Below are positions 24,201 to 35,298 of a DNA stretch of 64,000 nucleotides, in pieces (within the stretch, counting starts at the first letter, position 1; every line of letters begins with the position of its first letter). The stretch is from Bradysia coprophila (lineage: Eukaryota > Arthropoda > Insecta > Diptera > Sciaridae). Made by a program: the position numbers and the translations under genes. The notes beneath the pieces are model-generated. The model did not search any database. It worked only from the letters and a program-made list of their open reading frames with translations, and had not been told where the DNA came from. The stretch is from contig NW_023503608.1 of assembly GCF_014529535.1 (NCBI RefSeq), forward strand, positions 2,232,001 through 2,296,000. Direction: 5' to 3'.

Positions 24201-27200
24201 TCACACTGCCAAAAAATAATTGAAAATTTTAGTTGTCTAGGTTGTTTAGGTAATATACATAATCTGCCACAGCGAAAACAAATTATGGATTACCTGGAGA
24301 CAACGTTACCCATGACAAGTGTTTTCAATTATTTTTTGTCAGTGTAGTTAAACTCTGAGCGGAAGTGTGGAAATTTTCCAGATTCCACCCGTTGATGTTG
24401 AAATACTACTGCCCTTTTGGCCGAATTGCACGACTAAAGAACTTTTACTTACCCTCCAAGCAAATTTTGTTCGTACTACACAAACATGGTCAGAACGAAC
24501 ACAAGGAGATTAGATGGATTTTTGCATATATAAATGCTCCCTCTCATGAACACACTATCAGTATCGATTAAACCGCCGTTCTATTATCGACGATCGAAAA
24601 AATGAATTATTTAATATTACTTTTGCTATCCGTGAGTGCAATGGCCTATGGGCCTCCTGATTGCCATTATGACAGTGCATTCATACAGGCTTTCTACGAT
24701 AAATACGAACTATTTAAAAAAACGAAAGCATTTGATCCAGCTGATTCGAAAATTCCATTGGAGAAATATCAGTTTTATGTCAATGGTGGTATAAGCAATT
24801 TAGCGTAAGTTGTTTGTGCTTCTATGTAGCCGGTTTTTATGAGAAGAATAGTAATGGTCCACGATAAAGTAATTATTGTTTGATGTGCTTGCAGCTTGAA
24901 AATCAACGGTGTCTCGATGTTCGAATATTATACAATCGACGGTGATAATAAAATCCAAACAGATGGTGGTCATTATCGTGTCAAGGGTGGCGTGAGCCTT
25001 AAGTATGTGCGTGACGAAAATGGTAAATTTTCATTTGAAGACGAGTCGAATCATAAGAAATTTAGTTCATCACTGCAGAGCATCGATGATGAGTTACCAA
25101 GTGATTGTAAGTTTAAGTTCTCAAATTTTTTTCAAGTAGATTCAATATCAAATTGATAAGACTTCTCTACTCCAACATAATAATTCTAATTAAACTCAAA
25201 TTGTGGACGATTATGAAGCTCAATGAGACCAGCGAAAGTCGGCTCTGTATATACTCTGGAGTTCATTTTAATCGGAGCTATAACGGCGATTTTCTATATT
25301 TCGCAGTTATTTTTCTCAATTTCTTTGTTTTTAATTTCCTTCCAGTCGAACAGGATTACAAACAAGTTTTGGTTGATTTGAACGCAATGAGGAAGAAAAT
25401 GTTCGACTATCGTAATGGTCTAAGCAAGGAAGACTTCGAGCTTGTTCACTTGTTTGAGTCTACCCCATCTCCGAATGGTGATGGATTCTCTGCGCGGTTA
25501 GTATACACATTATGTTTCATAAGGAAATAGATTAGTAAATTTCAACGTCCTCAGATATGTCGAGCAAGATGAGACATATATAGTCGTTTCTAAGCAGAAT
25601 GGAATTGATGTCATTTCTGGACGACTTGCGTGTGGTTATAAGGAACAGAAATATAACATTGTAGATGGCAAGGTTGTTATTGAAGGGGAACCTACCTTTA
25701 TCCGAGATTAATTCTATGCGTAAATTTTCCGTTCAAATTTTGTGTCATTTGATCAATAAAACGTTTTAAAATTGCAAATTCGACTATTAAATTTAACCGT
25801 GTGCAGTGCAGCGACTATTTTACAAAAGTACCACTTAAGTGGAAGTGCTGATGAAATTACACTGACAAAATAAGTACCATTTATGAAAGTATTGCAAGAT
25901 GGAACATTTAGGAAGGTCATTTCCGTGGTTACGGAAGTAACTCAATAGGCCATGAGAAAATTGCGTTTTGCGAAAATTGCGAATGATATTATATTTCTAG
26001 TGAGAAAAGTGCAACACTTTCTCTCCCGTGTGAGAGATTTGATTATTTGCACCACCAGTTTTCTTTTTAAAAAAATCTAGCTGTATGTAGATAGCAGTAA
26101 CTACATAACAAGGTCAGTCAGAAAAAAATATCTGTATTTCCTTCACTCAGCTATCAATATGCACGGATTTCATACAACACTACTTTAAATGTTTAATTTG
26201 TATTAAAAGACTAGACTCAGACTATTTACAATGTGCGAAAATTCGTTTTCCCAATACCAATTAGTGGTAAAAATGCAACGCAGCCTTTGCATTTTACATG
26301 TAAAATTAGAAATTAGTCAACAGTGTGCCAAGGAGGTATTTTGACAGTGTCAAGACGAAGTTTGTTTGCTAGAGAGGGTATTGGTTTTCCACTTAAAATC
26401 AGTGGAGAACTCGTTATAAAGAGATGTTATGCATTTTTACTGCGGATAGTTTCAACAGTTATTCTTCCGAAAGCACGACTCGGTTTCGGTAAGTATATCA
26501 AATGGATTGAATAATGGACAGCAAAATGTTCTGGAACAATTGGAAGTAAAGAATTAAAGTCTGTCGGCAAAAGATCAAATTTCCTTGCATACCAAACAAA
26601 AAGCGCCATGTGAACAATGTATTGAGAATGCAATATAACGAAATTATGAGTAAGTGTTTTGATGATTTTTTTACGTAAACAAAAATCAGTGGAACTAGAG
26701 AACGAAAGAGTTTTTCTTTTCGTCGAGCAAGCAGAATATAAACAAAATATTTAATAAAAACAAAACAGACAAAATGTATATTATATTCTTATACAATGTC
26801 CATTATAATGAGGGTGTGTATGTGCAACAGAAAAGTCCGATTATATAACTCTAAACTCCATCCAAACCCGACGTAGTTGGCTCGGTTGTGTGTACATCAC
26901 ACCGACTGGGCACGACTGTTCATTCACACGTGGTTTGTGTGGCTATTGAGTATCAGCGAGCTAACAGTACAGTTACTTTATTCAGTTAAGAGGATTTAAG
27001 TAGAATTTTGATTTGAAGCAGTGTTAAAAATTAAAAAAAAATTGGATCAGTTGGTTCTCGTTATCGAGTTTATTGAACATAATATAAAAGGTAAGACGAT
27101 CGTCTTTAGTTTTTTTTTTCTTTCTTTAAGGTCTGAAGGGTCTGAAGTGACCATTTCTGATTTACAAAAAAGTTTAATTTGTGAATTTGGCATCAAAAAT

Positions 27201-30200
27201 GAAATCGTTCTTTTCTTCTATATTTCCATTGAATTAGAATGTGACGAATAACAAAGCTAATTATTCAAAGCGTATTTTTGTATTGAAATTCATTATTAAG
27301 TTGTGTCCCAACATCAAAACTGTCAGATCAACGAAATGCGTTGCATAATGCTTGATTTCCACTTACCAAAAAAGTACGCCGTGTGAGAGATTTTGATTTT
27401 TCAATTTTTGCTTTGTTTACTTGACAGCTCTCTCACGGCTCTCACACTAGTACTTTTTGTTGAGTTGAATTTATGAAGGAGTTTATTCAGTTCAGAAAAT
27501 AAAGCTCTCTTTAAGGCTAGAATATTGAATAGATTATCTTCAACTAACATTTGATCATCCACTGTAAGAAATTCCATCCACGTTAACAAAAAATCTCCGA
27601 AATGAATGAAACATTTAACGATATTAAAGTGAGGTTACCTTTGAAAGTACCGTAACTGGTAGATATTTTATTCAAAATGTTTGTTCCAAGGCGATATGAA
27701 CTGTCAAATTTGATCGATAACGCATAACCTCATCAATACTTGTATGAAAAATTGCGTAGTTTACATAACCGGTTTGTTTTCTGTCAACACGAATTTTTAC
27801 AACCCGAACGAGCACGATTTCATCCATAGAGGCCGGTTTTCATACAAATATTGATGAGTGTTTGTCTCTACAGGTGAAATTTGACATTTCATTCAGCCTT
27901 GAAACAAACCTATATGTATATGAGGATGAAATCGTTACCGTTCGTGTTGTAAATGTTCGAGTTCCTATTGAAAGCCTATTAAAAAAAAATCAACGGATGC
28001 AACGCACTTCAAGCATGAGTGGTACGCTAAATAGATTGTGGATTTGAGCACTATTTCACAGGACTCTCAATGATTGTCGCTGTCGGCAAGTCGGTCACTT
28101 CTATCACTTACAATAGCAATAACAATATTTTCATGGACAATGTGATCGAAAATTTAATTTCCTAACAAATGATTCTGATTTTTAAATTTCGTATCTCAAA
28201 AGACCGACTCGAAAGCAGTGAAAGTGTTAAACGGGACAGTGTAGCAAACTCATTTTTGCACTGAAAAAAATCTGGAGTACCTATAGTACCTATTTGGCAT
28301 GTGTCACTTGAATCACTTTTGCTTGAAGAGCGTTGACCGATGCTGTTCCCTGAACGTTTCAGGCTGAAACACACAAAAATCGGCATTTCTCACCTCCTAA
28401 TTCAATGTGTGTTTCTCTGATTTCAACATAACATTAGAGTAAATTTTTGTTTCCACTTCCAGATAGACGAGACTTTCAATTATTGAAGTTACATGATGGC
28501 AGCCCAACGAACCGTATTCGTTTTGAACATTGATAAAGGAAGCGATTCAGAAGGTCTCTTTGAATCGATGTACGATCCGCTGATGAAGGAATTCAAAAAA
28601 AATCCTTTGCTAAGTGTGACAACCATTGATTCGGTCACCACTTTTCAAACGAAAATTTCTGGAAGCAATTGGAAGGAATCGGTACTGCTATGCGTTAACG
28701 AATTTATCACAAAGAAACCGAGCTTACACCAAATTATCAAAGAATTTGCAATGGGTGGTGGCCTCGTAATATTTGGATGTCTATTTTCGTCCTTTACCAC
28801 ACCTGTAGATATCGATGCTATGTTTGAGAACCTCGGTGTCCCATGGAAAAATGCCGATTATTATCGAACAACATTCGGAATAACGGAAATGGGCAAAATG
28901 TTGTTGCATGGTCTGGATGTTGAAGAAACATACTCGGCTAAAGCGTTACAATTATCGCAGGTTCTGCCGGAGCAAATGCTTTATAAACCAGTCGAAAATG
29001 CCAAAACTCAATCTTTGGTGTTTGCTCAAGCACCAGCTAATCCTAATTTGGCGCTAGCTGCATTTATGAAGATTGGTAGTGGAGCCATTGCATACATAGG
29101 CGATGTCAACGCGGAGAGAGGAAGCGATCGATTAACTGTAGCACTTTGCTTGGCGAAGTGGTGAAAACTTTTGCAGAAAGTTTTATTATTGGCTTCAGTT
29201 TACTATTGAATTACAATTTGAAGTAAAATAAAAGATTTCTATTGACGAATTGAGAGTGTTGTTCTTTGAAAGCCGTACGGAACTACTATAGATTAGTATA
29301 TTGACCTTCGACTACCATGTATGACTGGTCTACGATATTGACACACCAAATATTCCATTAGGTGCTTTGATTGAAAGCAATGATTACCCCCTTTACGCAA
29401 CGGAAATTCAGTTATAATAAATAATGAAACGAAAATATCGCCACCCAGACACTCCGCAAAACTATCCCGAAATTCTTGAAACTACTTTTGATCCCTGATG
29501 GCCATCATGGCGGTAAATAAATAGAAATATGAATGTTTCTACCACAGTTAAATTCACCAGATTTAGCAAAATCACACTGCCTGTATAGTAAGCAAACACA
29601 AGGTAAGATTGTGTCTTTGCTACTATACACTCATATGACACGTACAAAGCAATGACGTCAAAGTAGCACGGGCACTATGTGTAACTTTTCTTAAGATTAT
29701 TTAAGTTCTAAACAGTTTGTGTTTGTGGACCAGCTGGTGAATTCAACTGGAGTAAAAAACTGAAGGAGTAAATTGGTTTCATTGAACCTTCCATTTTTTA
29801 TTGAGACTCTGTTTCGATTACTTGACGAAAATGAATAAGCCTTGAGAAAGCTTATTTTTTGCGCATCTTCCATTTCGAACAATCTTATACACTCACTGTA
29901 CGTAGCAATAAACCCAATGAATAAAAGAACTTTTTAATTTAGATAAAAAAACGTGTCGTCAATGTCAAGAGCTCAAGGTCTATTTTGACCAACACACTAT
30001 CGTTTGACTTCTTTGGCGATTTTACAAAAAACATATTTTCACCTCAAATCACATCACTAACTAACTATGTTTGCGTTAATTAACTAACTAAGTGGAAATG
30101 ATCTGTGGCGATGCCATTGGTTTTTCCTATACACAAAGAAAAAACCACAAACAGTGCAGCAGTATTACGTTCGGTACAAAACAAACAAAACACCTACACG

Positions 30201-33200
30201 ATTATGATTGAAAATTGTGAATTTTTCTTCATTAAAAAAACGGATCTATTCCAAAATATCTCGTGACGTCTTCTCTGCTGTTGTTGTTGATTCTGCATTA
30301 AGTTATTCTTAATTTTCGAATAGAAAAGTTTTTAAACTGTTGCTGGGTAACAGGTGGACGAATTCAATTATTTGTTTTCAGATATACATGTTACAGTCTC
30401 AGGCGGTACAGACGTACATTATCATTCGACGAAAAATTGTAAATTTTGTTATTACCTCAAAGGTGAATAAATTTCCTTATCAATTACCTCGGAAATCTAC
30501 GCACGTAGTTCGATATTTATTCCAAGAAATTGAAAGTACAAACGGTCATAGACACCAGACATAGTAAACAAACTTCGTCTGTTTCCATGACACTTAAAAA
30601 AGTTTTGCATATTTGATCGATAAATCGCAAACAATATTCAGGAGATCCTCAGCATTGGTCAAATTACATATCCCTTTCCCACCAATAAATAAAATGTCGC
30701 AAAACACAGTCCTCAGTCCATCGGAAGAAGAACAATTTCAATCGTTCGAAACGAAAATCGATGAAGTCATGAACATTTTGCAAATGATGAACAGCAAAGA
30801 TCCCGTTGAACAGAAAACCGGAACCGATAAGGCTGACCGATTTCTGGGCGCCGATCAACGGTACAGGGATATGTTGACAATGGATGATTTCGTGGTGAAA
30901 GTGAAGGAAAATCGAACGATTATCAATAAGGTCGACGAAGATCACCTAACCGAATCGAGTTCGATGGGAAAGAGTGCGTTTATGGCCGAAATGGAAAGAG
31001 ATGCTGGGCGTAGACGGAAGGAACGAAAGGAACGTGAGACGATAGCGCAAAATTTGAGACGGTAATTGGAAATTATTGACGAGATAGTTCTTGACGCTTA
31101 ACTTAAAAGTGAATTACATGTAATTAGGCTCGGAAATCAGGCATTCCGTGATAAGGAATACGAAAAGGCTGTTGTAATGTATACTAAGGCGTTGGATCAT
31201 ATCAAAGATAGCTTTGTCATCTTCAATAACAGAGCCCTGGCCTATTTAGCGTAACTATAATCTTATTACCGATTCGAGTAGCTTGGTTAAATCACCGTCC
31301 CATTCACAGATTGAAATCATACAAACGAGCAATCATTGACTGTGATTTCGTCCTTCAGAAATTGGATGAGAAAAATCTACGATCCTGGCTGTGCAGAGCA
31401 AATGGATTTTTCATGCTCGGCGAGATGAGAGACTTTGAGAAAAGCATCAACGAAGCCAAAAAGAACAATCCGAAGGAAATTGAGTACATCGAAAAAGTTA
31501 TCGAGCGCATTCGCAGCGAGGCGCCACTCGAAATGGATGTACAATCGCAATAAACAACATTTAGACTTACCCAACAATGCAACCACTCCCAGAAATGAAA
31601 TGCATGAGTATAGGAACGGTAGATAGTAGGAGCCCAGATCTGGAGAGAGATAAATCGAAATTAAAATTGAATTTTTGTCTGCAAAATTGACTTCGTTTTG
31701 AAATTACTTACTCATCAGTGTCTGAAAACCGCTTCTTTCCGGATCGATTACAGCTGATATTACATATGTCATGCCAAGCACTACGATGGCCAACAGTGCT
31801 AGCACGACAAATGTTTCGTATACCCGCGAGATTACTCCTTTTTTATGACCTACGAATCCCGACGACTCGGAAAATAGATATGCAAACGGTAAGAATATGA
31901 ACAGCGATGAGTTTGCCAACAAAAACACATAGTTCCATAGGCCTGTGAAATTCAGCAAAAACTTTAATCAAAAAATCCAAGTCATACAAATCCGTTTTGT
32001 TTACCTTGGACTAATGAACTATTTAACCATTTCACGTAGTAGCTATTTGGATACAATAATAAGACTTCATTACTCGCTATTGAAAATGGTAAGAGTAGGG
32101 CAGCGCCAACTGCAACTGCTAAAGATAGTGTACACAGCCACAAACTAAAAAAGGAAAAGAAAAACGAAATTCAATTGATATTTTGGACAACTGAAAGTTG
32201 GTCGCATTGCCGTTTTACCTAATACGATACACTAGAATCTCATCGTAGTCGGTCGAATACAAATCTTCTCGATCTCGTCGACGAAATTTGTTGATTAACA
32301 TAAACGAGCCAATGTACAGCAATAGGACTAGCAGCATAAATATCTAAGTCGACAAATTGGAGAGAATTTTTTGATTAGTTTTAGTATGGAATAGATTGCA
32401 ATCTAATTAGTATGCAGTTTACTCTATAACTAACCTATAGGGGTTGTTCTGATTAAACCTTTTGTCAACTGTTACACAAATATATACTGAGCTATGTGTG
32501 AAGAGGACACAGCAAAATGTATGTTAAGACTAACGAAAAGATTTTGCATCGCGAGCACTAATTTATAGATCAAACAAATGAAGTAACAGATTTACTGGTT
32601 ACAACGCGATACGATTCCCGTTTGTAAAAGGTTTTACTTTACTAGTGAGGTAATGTGACCTTTCCCTCACTAGTGAAGACCCTTTCCCTCGCTCGTAAAG
32701 TAAAACGCCATACTTTACACGTAAAATAATTTGATATCTCGTATCACGATGAGTAAAAGTACCTCGGGCTGAAGCCCTCGGATACTTTTACTCATCTGGA
32801 TACGAGATATCAAATTACTTCACTGGTATAGTAATGTACTAATACTCATTTGCAACATAGAGCCTCTCTGATTTCTATTCTATCATGGGAGGTCCACACC
32901 CGCTGAAAAGACCATTTCTTTAATATGAAAACAACGGTAGTACTACAGACGGATATTCTCACAAACTCATAAACTGTTAACGGTGGTAACGGTATTAAAA
33001 ATTGTACACTAGGTCCGTACTTCCAAATATTTATTTGGACGAGATTTATTTTATAGCCCGATCCGAAGGTGAGGGATGTATTCCCACTCGTCTAATTAAA
33101 AATTTGAAAGCACGTACACATACTGTACGTGATTAAGTGATGCTAATGGTATATGAAGCGTCATTTTCATTTACATTGCCGTAACACGTAAAACAATTTT

Positions 33201-35298
33201 AGCTACATGAGCGTTTACGCCGGGCAGTCAATCGGTTTTTCATTTTTATGCCAAAAACGTGAGCTCAATTTAAATGACGTCCGTTCTCCGTAATTAATGC
33301 TTCGTTCATTGGCTGATAGAAGTCCGATTTCAGCGCGAAAATTTGTGGTCGTTTTTCAATGCGTGTAGTACAGTCGGAGAAGAGAAAAGATGAGTGAGAA
33401 ACATCTCTGTCGTTAGAAAACGTATTCGAACAAACCGTAAAGCACACTCCCTTTACGCTGTAACAATGAGAGATGAGAGAACAGTTTTAATTGTTACTTT
33501 GAAAACGGCGGCACGGTGTAACTGCGAAACGGCCCTAAACATTAGCAACAACGTTTGCAACGAGTGGGAGAACTGATTTCATTGCAACATAAAATCAAAG
33601 CAGAACAATTTAAATTTACTACCAAGATAAAAAAAAGTTTACGATTCCTCCAACATTTAGTGTACCAGATAATACTACAAAAACGTAAACAATTTTTAGC
33701 ATAATCAGATCAGTACCGACATGGGAGCTGAGTCCCTTAAGACATAAAAAATTTAACAAAAGAAAGATCTCTGGTAGGTGGATGCTGCGTCTGGAAACAC
33801 AGTTCGCTATACCATGGAAGATAGAACGACGAGAAAAAGCAATTTGTTCCTTTTATCAACCATAATTTTTAACTATTCTAATTACGGCCCTGAGCATTGA
33901 ATCACCAGTACCTAAACGACAAGAGAAGATTCAACTGATAACAGCAATGAAATCCAATGTAATCTCAAGTTATAGAGTGAGAAAATTTTGATTGTGTACA
34001 ATGTACACTACAGTCTCTTGCAACATCCACGGATCCACTGCAGTATATATCAGAAAAATCGTTCGGTAGAAATAACTTTGTGGAAAAATATGTTCATTTG
34101 AGCTGCACTCTAATCTACACTGCATGCATGCATGCGACTCGGTAATCTAATCAAACAAATGCAACAATTCTCGTCTTAGAACGGCCTTGCAACGGACGTG
34201 ATTAAAAGCCGAAAGTTGCAAACGATAAACGTTTGCAATTTAGTTTTATTGGTTCATCCGGTAGATCATGTTAAATTGATTGAAAAAGGTGCGCCTATTA
34301 GGCAGGGAGAATCGGTATAATGTAATTTTGATACTATTTCAAGGACATTGGTTCATTTTGATTCCAATAATTTTCATTGGGCCACATGTACTTATCAATT
34401 TTTTCCATTTTTTTTTTTCATTTCGCTAACGTGCGCGTATACTTTATATCGTCAACCATATGTGTGGTGTATTATATGCCTTTTGTGTACCTACATCGCT
34501 AGACATTAAATTAATTGGAAGAATAACGTTATTTTGCTACGTTGCTGTGAAAAGAAAACGAGTGTAGTGACCTTAATATTTTCTTGATATTTATCTTTGA
34601 CTCTCTGTTTCTCTTCTCATTGTAATCTCACTATTCAGGTTTTCTATCGATGATGCGGCTTCGCTGACCACTATCACTCAATTAAAAACAAAATATTTCC
34701 AATTAACATTGGATCGGTTTTAGTTAATCATTTTTTTTACGGCCTGGCCTTAGCACATTTTTTGATTGAAGAAGAAAAAAAACATCTCAAAATAATCAGT
34801 AGCTTAAACTGCGTATAATCACAAAAGGAAACGACGACGTAAGAAACGATGCGGGATTGTAAATCAAAAATAAATTCCAGAAATAAAACAGACATCTGTT
34901 TGTTATTGTTGATGAATTTTACGGGTTTTTCGGTCTGTTGATGATCAAATTGAGTTTCAACAAACGCCTTGAATTAATCAAACATTCTAACGGAATTTCT
35001 CAAATCTTGAAAAATATCTTCGATCTTTTCATAATCGATTCATCAATGATTCAACGTTTAATAACTCAACGGCCTCAATTTTCTCAATCAAACTTCTCTC
35101 AAAATTTAACCCAAATTCCAATGTTGGGTTGGTTCTTAAAGCCTATAATGTGTAAGTGCACACAATTGTGAAGCAACACGCCTAACTGCGCCACAGACAA
35201 CCAATTGTTTAACGTATACTCACAATATGTTCGCGAACCGTATTATGGAATATCTGTTCCCGGATATCAGTTACTTCATCTTCGTCCTCCAAATCCAT
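18275..35298 (-). CDS. lili: Lilipod, LMBR1-family nine-pass receptor
   Basis: Eleven coding exons on the minus strand: 35298-35224, 32343-32219, 32144-32005, 31942-31712, 31639-31571, 21841-21683, 21624-21469, 21399-21245, 21183-20952, 20885-20729 and 18395-18275. All join in phase to 539 residues. The product follows human LMBR1L/LIMR and Drosophila Lilipod from end to end: DIREQIFHNTVREHI at the N-terminus, then membrane segments (LCTLSLAVAVGAALLLPFS), SNEVLLLYPNSYYVKWLNSS, YYLPFLYSCISFLG, CTPFGFVKLFG, KPHLLRDVDEEF, a cytosolic coiled loop, LTGITVLIVVQNTLELLIG and LGDYGAIEWLGNF. The family are plasma-membrane proteins. LMBR1L was first described as a lipocalin receptor, and Drosophila lilipod acts in BMP signalling in germline stem cells. 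Intron 5 (21842-31570) is unusually long and holds three plus-strand genes; intron 10 (18396-20728) holds only AT-rich sequence. Confidence 0.96.
18396..20728 (-). other. Lilipod intron 10, no gene
   Basis: AT-rich intron with short frames only. A stretch near 18910-19020 repeats GACCTGA-type words (GACCTGAGACTGACCTTGAC, CCTGACCTGATTTG), a degenerate simple repeat. Confidence 0.6.
22705..22780. repeat. Dispersed repeat, copy 2
   Basis: Matches about 3197-3280: GATGAAAAGTAGAG, TTTTGTTGATCCGAGGCG and ACACACGAAAACGAGACT in the same order. It lies in lilipod intron 5. Confidence 0.6.
22781..24520. other. Part of lilipod intron 5, no gene
   Basis: Only short frames, none with a domain or splice pattern. 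Base composition is AT-rich throughout. Confidence 0.5.
24527..24562 (+). promoter_or_regulatory. TATA box and initiator of nested secreted-protein gene
   Basis: TATATAAA (24527-24534) lies 26-33 bases upstream of a TCAGT initiator (24558-24562), a textbook insect core promoter, with the start codon 40 bases further on. Confidence 0.7.
24602..25711 (+). CDS. Secreted protein of unknown function, nested in lilipod intron 5
   Basis: Four exons (24602-24804, 24895-25106, 25346-25496, 25555-25711) with good GT..AG sites join in frame to 240 residues. A signal peptide (MNYLILLLLSVSAMAYG) is followed by a polar, mostly soluble chain with motifs such as FDPADSKIPLEKYQFYVNGG, FEYYTIDGDNKIQTDGGHY, SPNGDGFSARYVEQDETY and IDVISGRLACGY, and few Cys. 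There is no membrane segment. I do not recognise a domain. The alternating hydrophobic/polar pattern suggests a beta-rich extracellular protein. It has its own TATA/initiator promoter and a polyadenylation signal (25755-25760), and runs opposite to its host gene lilipod. The strong core promoter suggests expression confined to a tissue or stage. Confidence 0.88.
25755..25760 (+). terminator. Polyadenylation signal of nested secreted-protein gene
   Basis: AATAAA about 44 bases after the stop codon of the gene ending at 25711. Confidence 0.65.
25800..27351. other. Part of lilipod intron 5, no gene
   Basis: No coding gene is supported. Around 26940-27000 there are TATCAGC and TTCAGTTAAG initiator-like words that could start a non-coding 5' exon for the GATase-like gene downstream, but this is only a possibility. 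Confidence 0.4.
27352..27470. mobile_element. MITE family B, reverse copy
   Basis: Reverse complement of the 12170-12292 element: ACCAAAAAAGTACGCCGTGT, GAGAGATTTTGATTTTTCAA, TTGACAGCTCTCTCACGGCT and AGTACTTTTTGTTGAGTTG. It lies in lilipod intron 5. Confidence 0.7.
27680..27965. repeat. Diverged inverted repeat
   Basis: CCTCATCAATACTTGTATGA near 27728 is inverted as TTCATACAAATATTGATGAG near 27838, and CGAACGAGCACGATTTCATC near 27805 as GATGAAATCGTTACCGTTCG near 27925. Two nested hairpins are possible; ends are unclear. Confidence 0.5.
27999..28335. mobile_element. MITE family A, long copy
   Basis: Ends GCAACGCACTTCAAGCATGA and TCACTTTTGCTTGAAGAGCG are inverted repeats as at 7377-7540. The interior (ACAGGACTCTCAATGATTG, CTGTCGGCAAGTCGGTCACT) is the part shared with 8075-8345. 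It sits about 150 bases upstream of the GATase-like gene. Confidence 0.8.
28493..29164 (+). CDS. Intronless GATase-like protein, possibly of fungal origin
   Basis: A single coding exon gives 223 residues; an acceptor (CTTCCAG) just upstream suggests an intron in the 5' UTR. The chain looks like an alpha/beta Rossmann-type protein of the class I glutamine amidotransferase/ThuA kind: first strand TVFVLNID (residues 7-14), an acidic helix, strand ESVLLCVNE (62-70), and a Gly-rich turn with a Cys, GGGLVIFGCLF (88-98), followed by VPWKNADYYRTTF, YSAKALQL and AIAYIGDVN. The order YRTTF / YSAKALQL / YIGDVN recalls uncharacterised proteins I associate with fungi; that link is from memory and needs a search. 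No signal peptide, so probably cytosolic. It lies inside lilipod intron 5 on the opposite strand. A polyadenylation signal is at 29227-29232. Catalytic role unknown. Confidence 0.8.
   Translation: MMAAQRTVFVLNIDKGSDSEGLFESMYDPLMKEFKKNPLLSVTTIDSVTTFQTKISGSNWKESVLLCVNEFITKKPSLHQIIKEFAMGGGLVIFGCLFSSFTTPVDIDAMFENLGVPWKNADYYRTTFGITEMGKMLLHGLDVEETYSAKALQLSQVLPEQMLYKPVENAKTQSLVFAQAPANPNLALAAFMKIGSGAIAYIGDVNAERGSDRLTVALCLAKW
29227..29232 (+). terminator. Polyadenylation signal of GATase-like gene
   Basis: AATAAA about 63 bases after the stop at 29164. Confidence 0.6.
29240..30610. other. Part of lilipod intron 5, no gene
   Basis: No convincing gene. The minus frame 29462-29647 is hydrophobic but has no splice phase that fits lilipod. 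Confidence 0.5.
30694..31553 (+). CDS. TTC12: TTC12-like TPR protein, short form
   Basis: Three exons (30694-31061, 31128-31250, 31310-31553) join in frame to 244 residues. The N-terminal part (FETKIDEVMNILQMMNSKDP...) matches the conserved head of TTC12, and a basic helix with FMAEMERDAGRRRKERKERE leads into TPR repeats (LGNQAFRDKEYEKAVVMYTK, IFNNRALAYLALKSYKRAII). Vertebrate TTC12 is about 700 residues with a long armadillo-like C-terminus and helps assemble axonemal dynein arms; only the head and TPR part are present here. The ATG at 30694 was chosen because the upstream frame has none. The gene lies in lilipod intron 5 on the opposite strand; its stop is 17 bases from lilipod exon 5 (31571-31639). 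AATAAA (31549-31554) overlaps the stop codon, so the 3' end probably runs antisense into that exon. Confidence 0.9.
32725..32820. mobile_element. Near-perfect hairpin in lilipod intron 1
   Basis: Arms 32725-32770 and 32773-32820 are inverted with few mismatches (AATTTGATATCTCGTATC and its complement, then GAGTAAAAGTA). The tip is CCTCGGGCTGAAGCCCTCGG. The flanking sequence 32640-32700 also has short inverted words (TTTACTTTACTAGTGAGG / CCCTCACTAGTG). Confidence 0.75.

Noticed and set aside
29462-29647. Hydrophobic minus-strand frame in lilipod intron 5
   Set aside because: It does not fit the phase of the flanking lilipod exons and resembles no LMBR1 segment.
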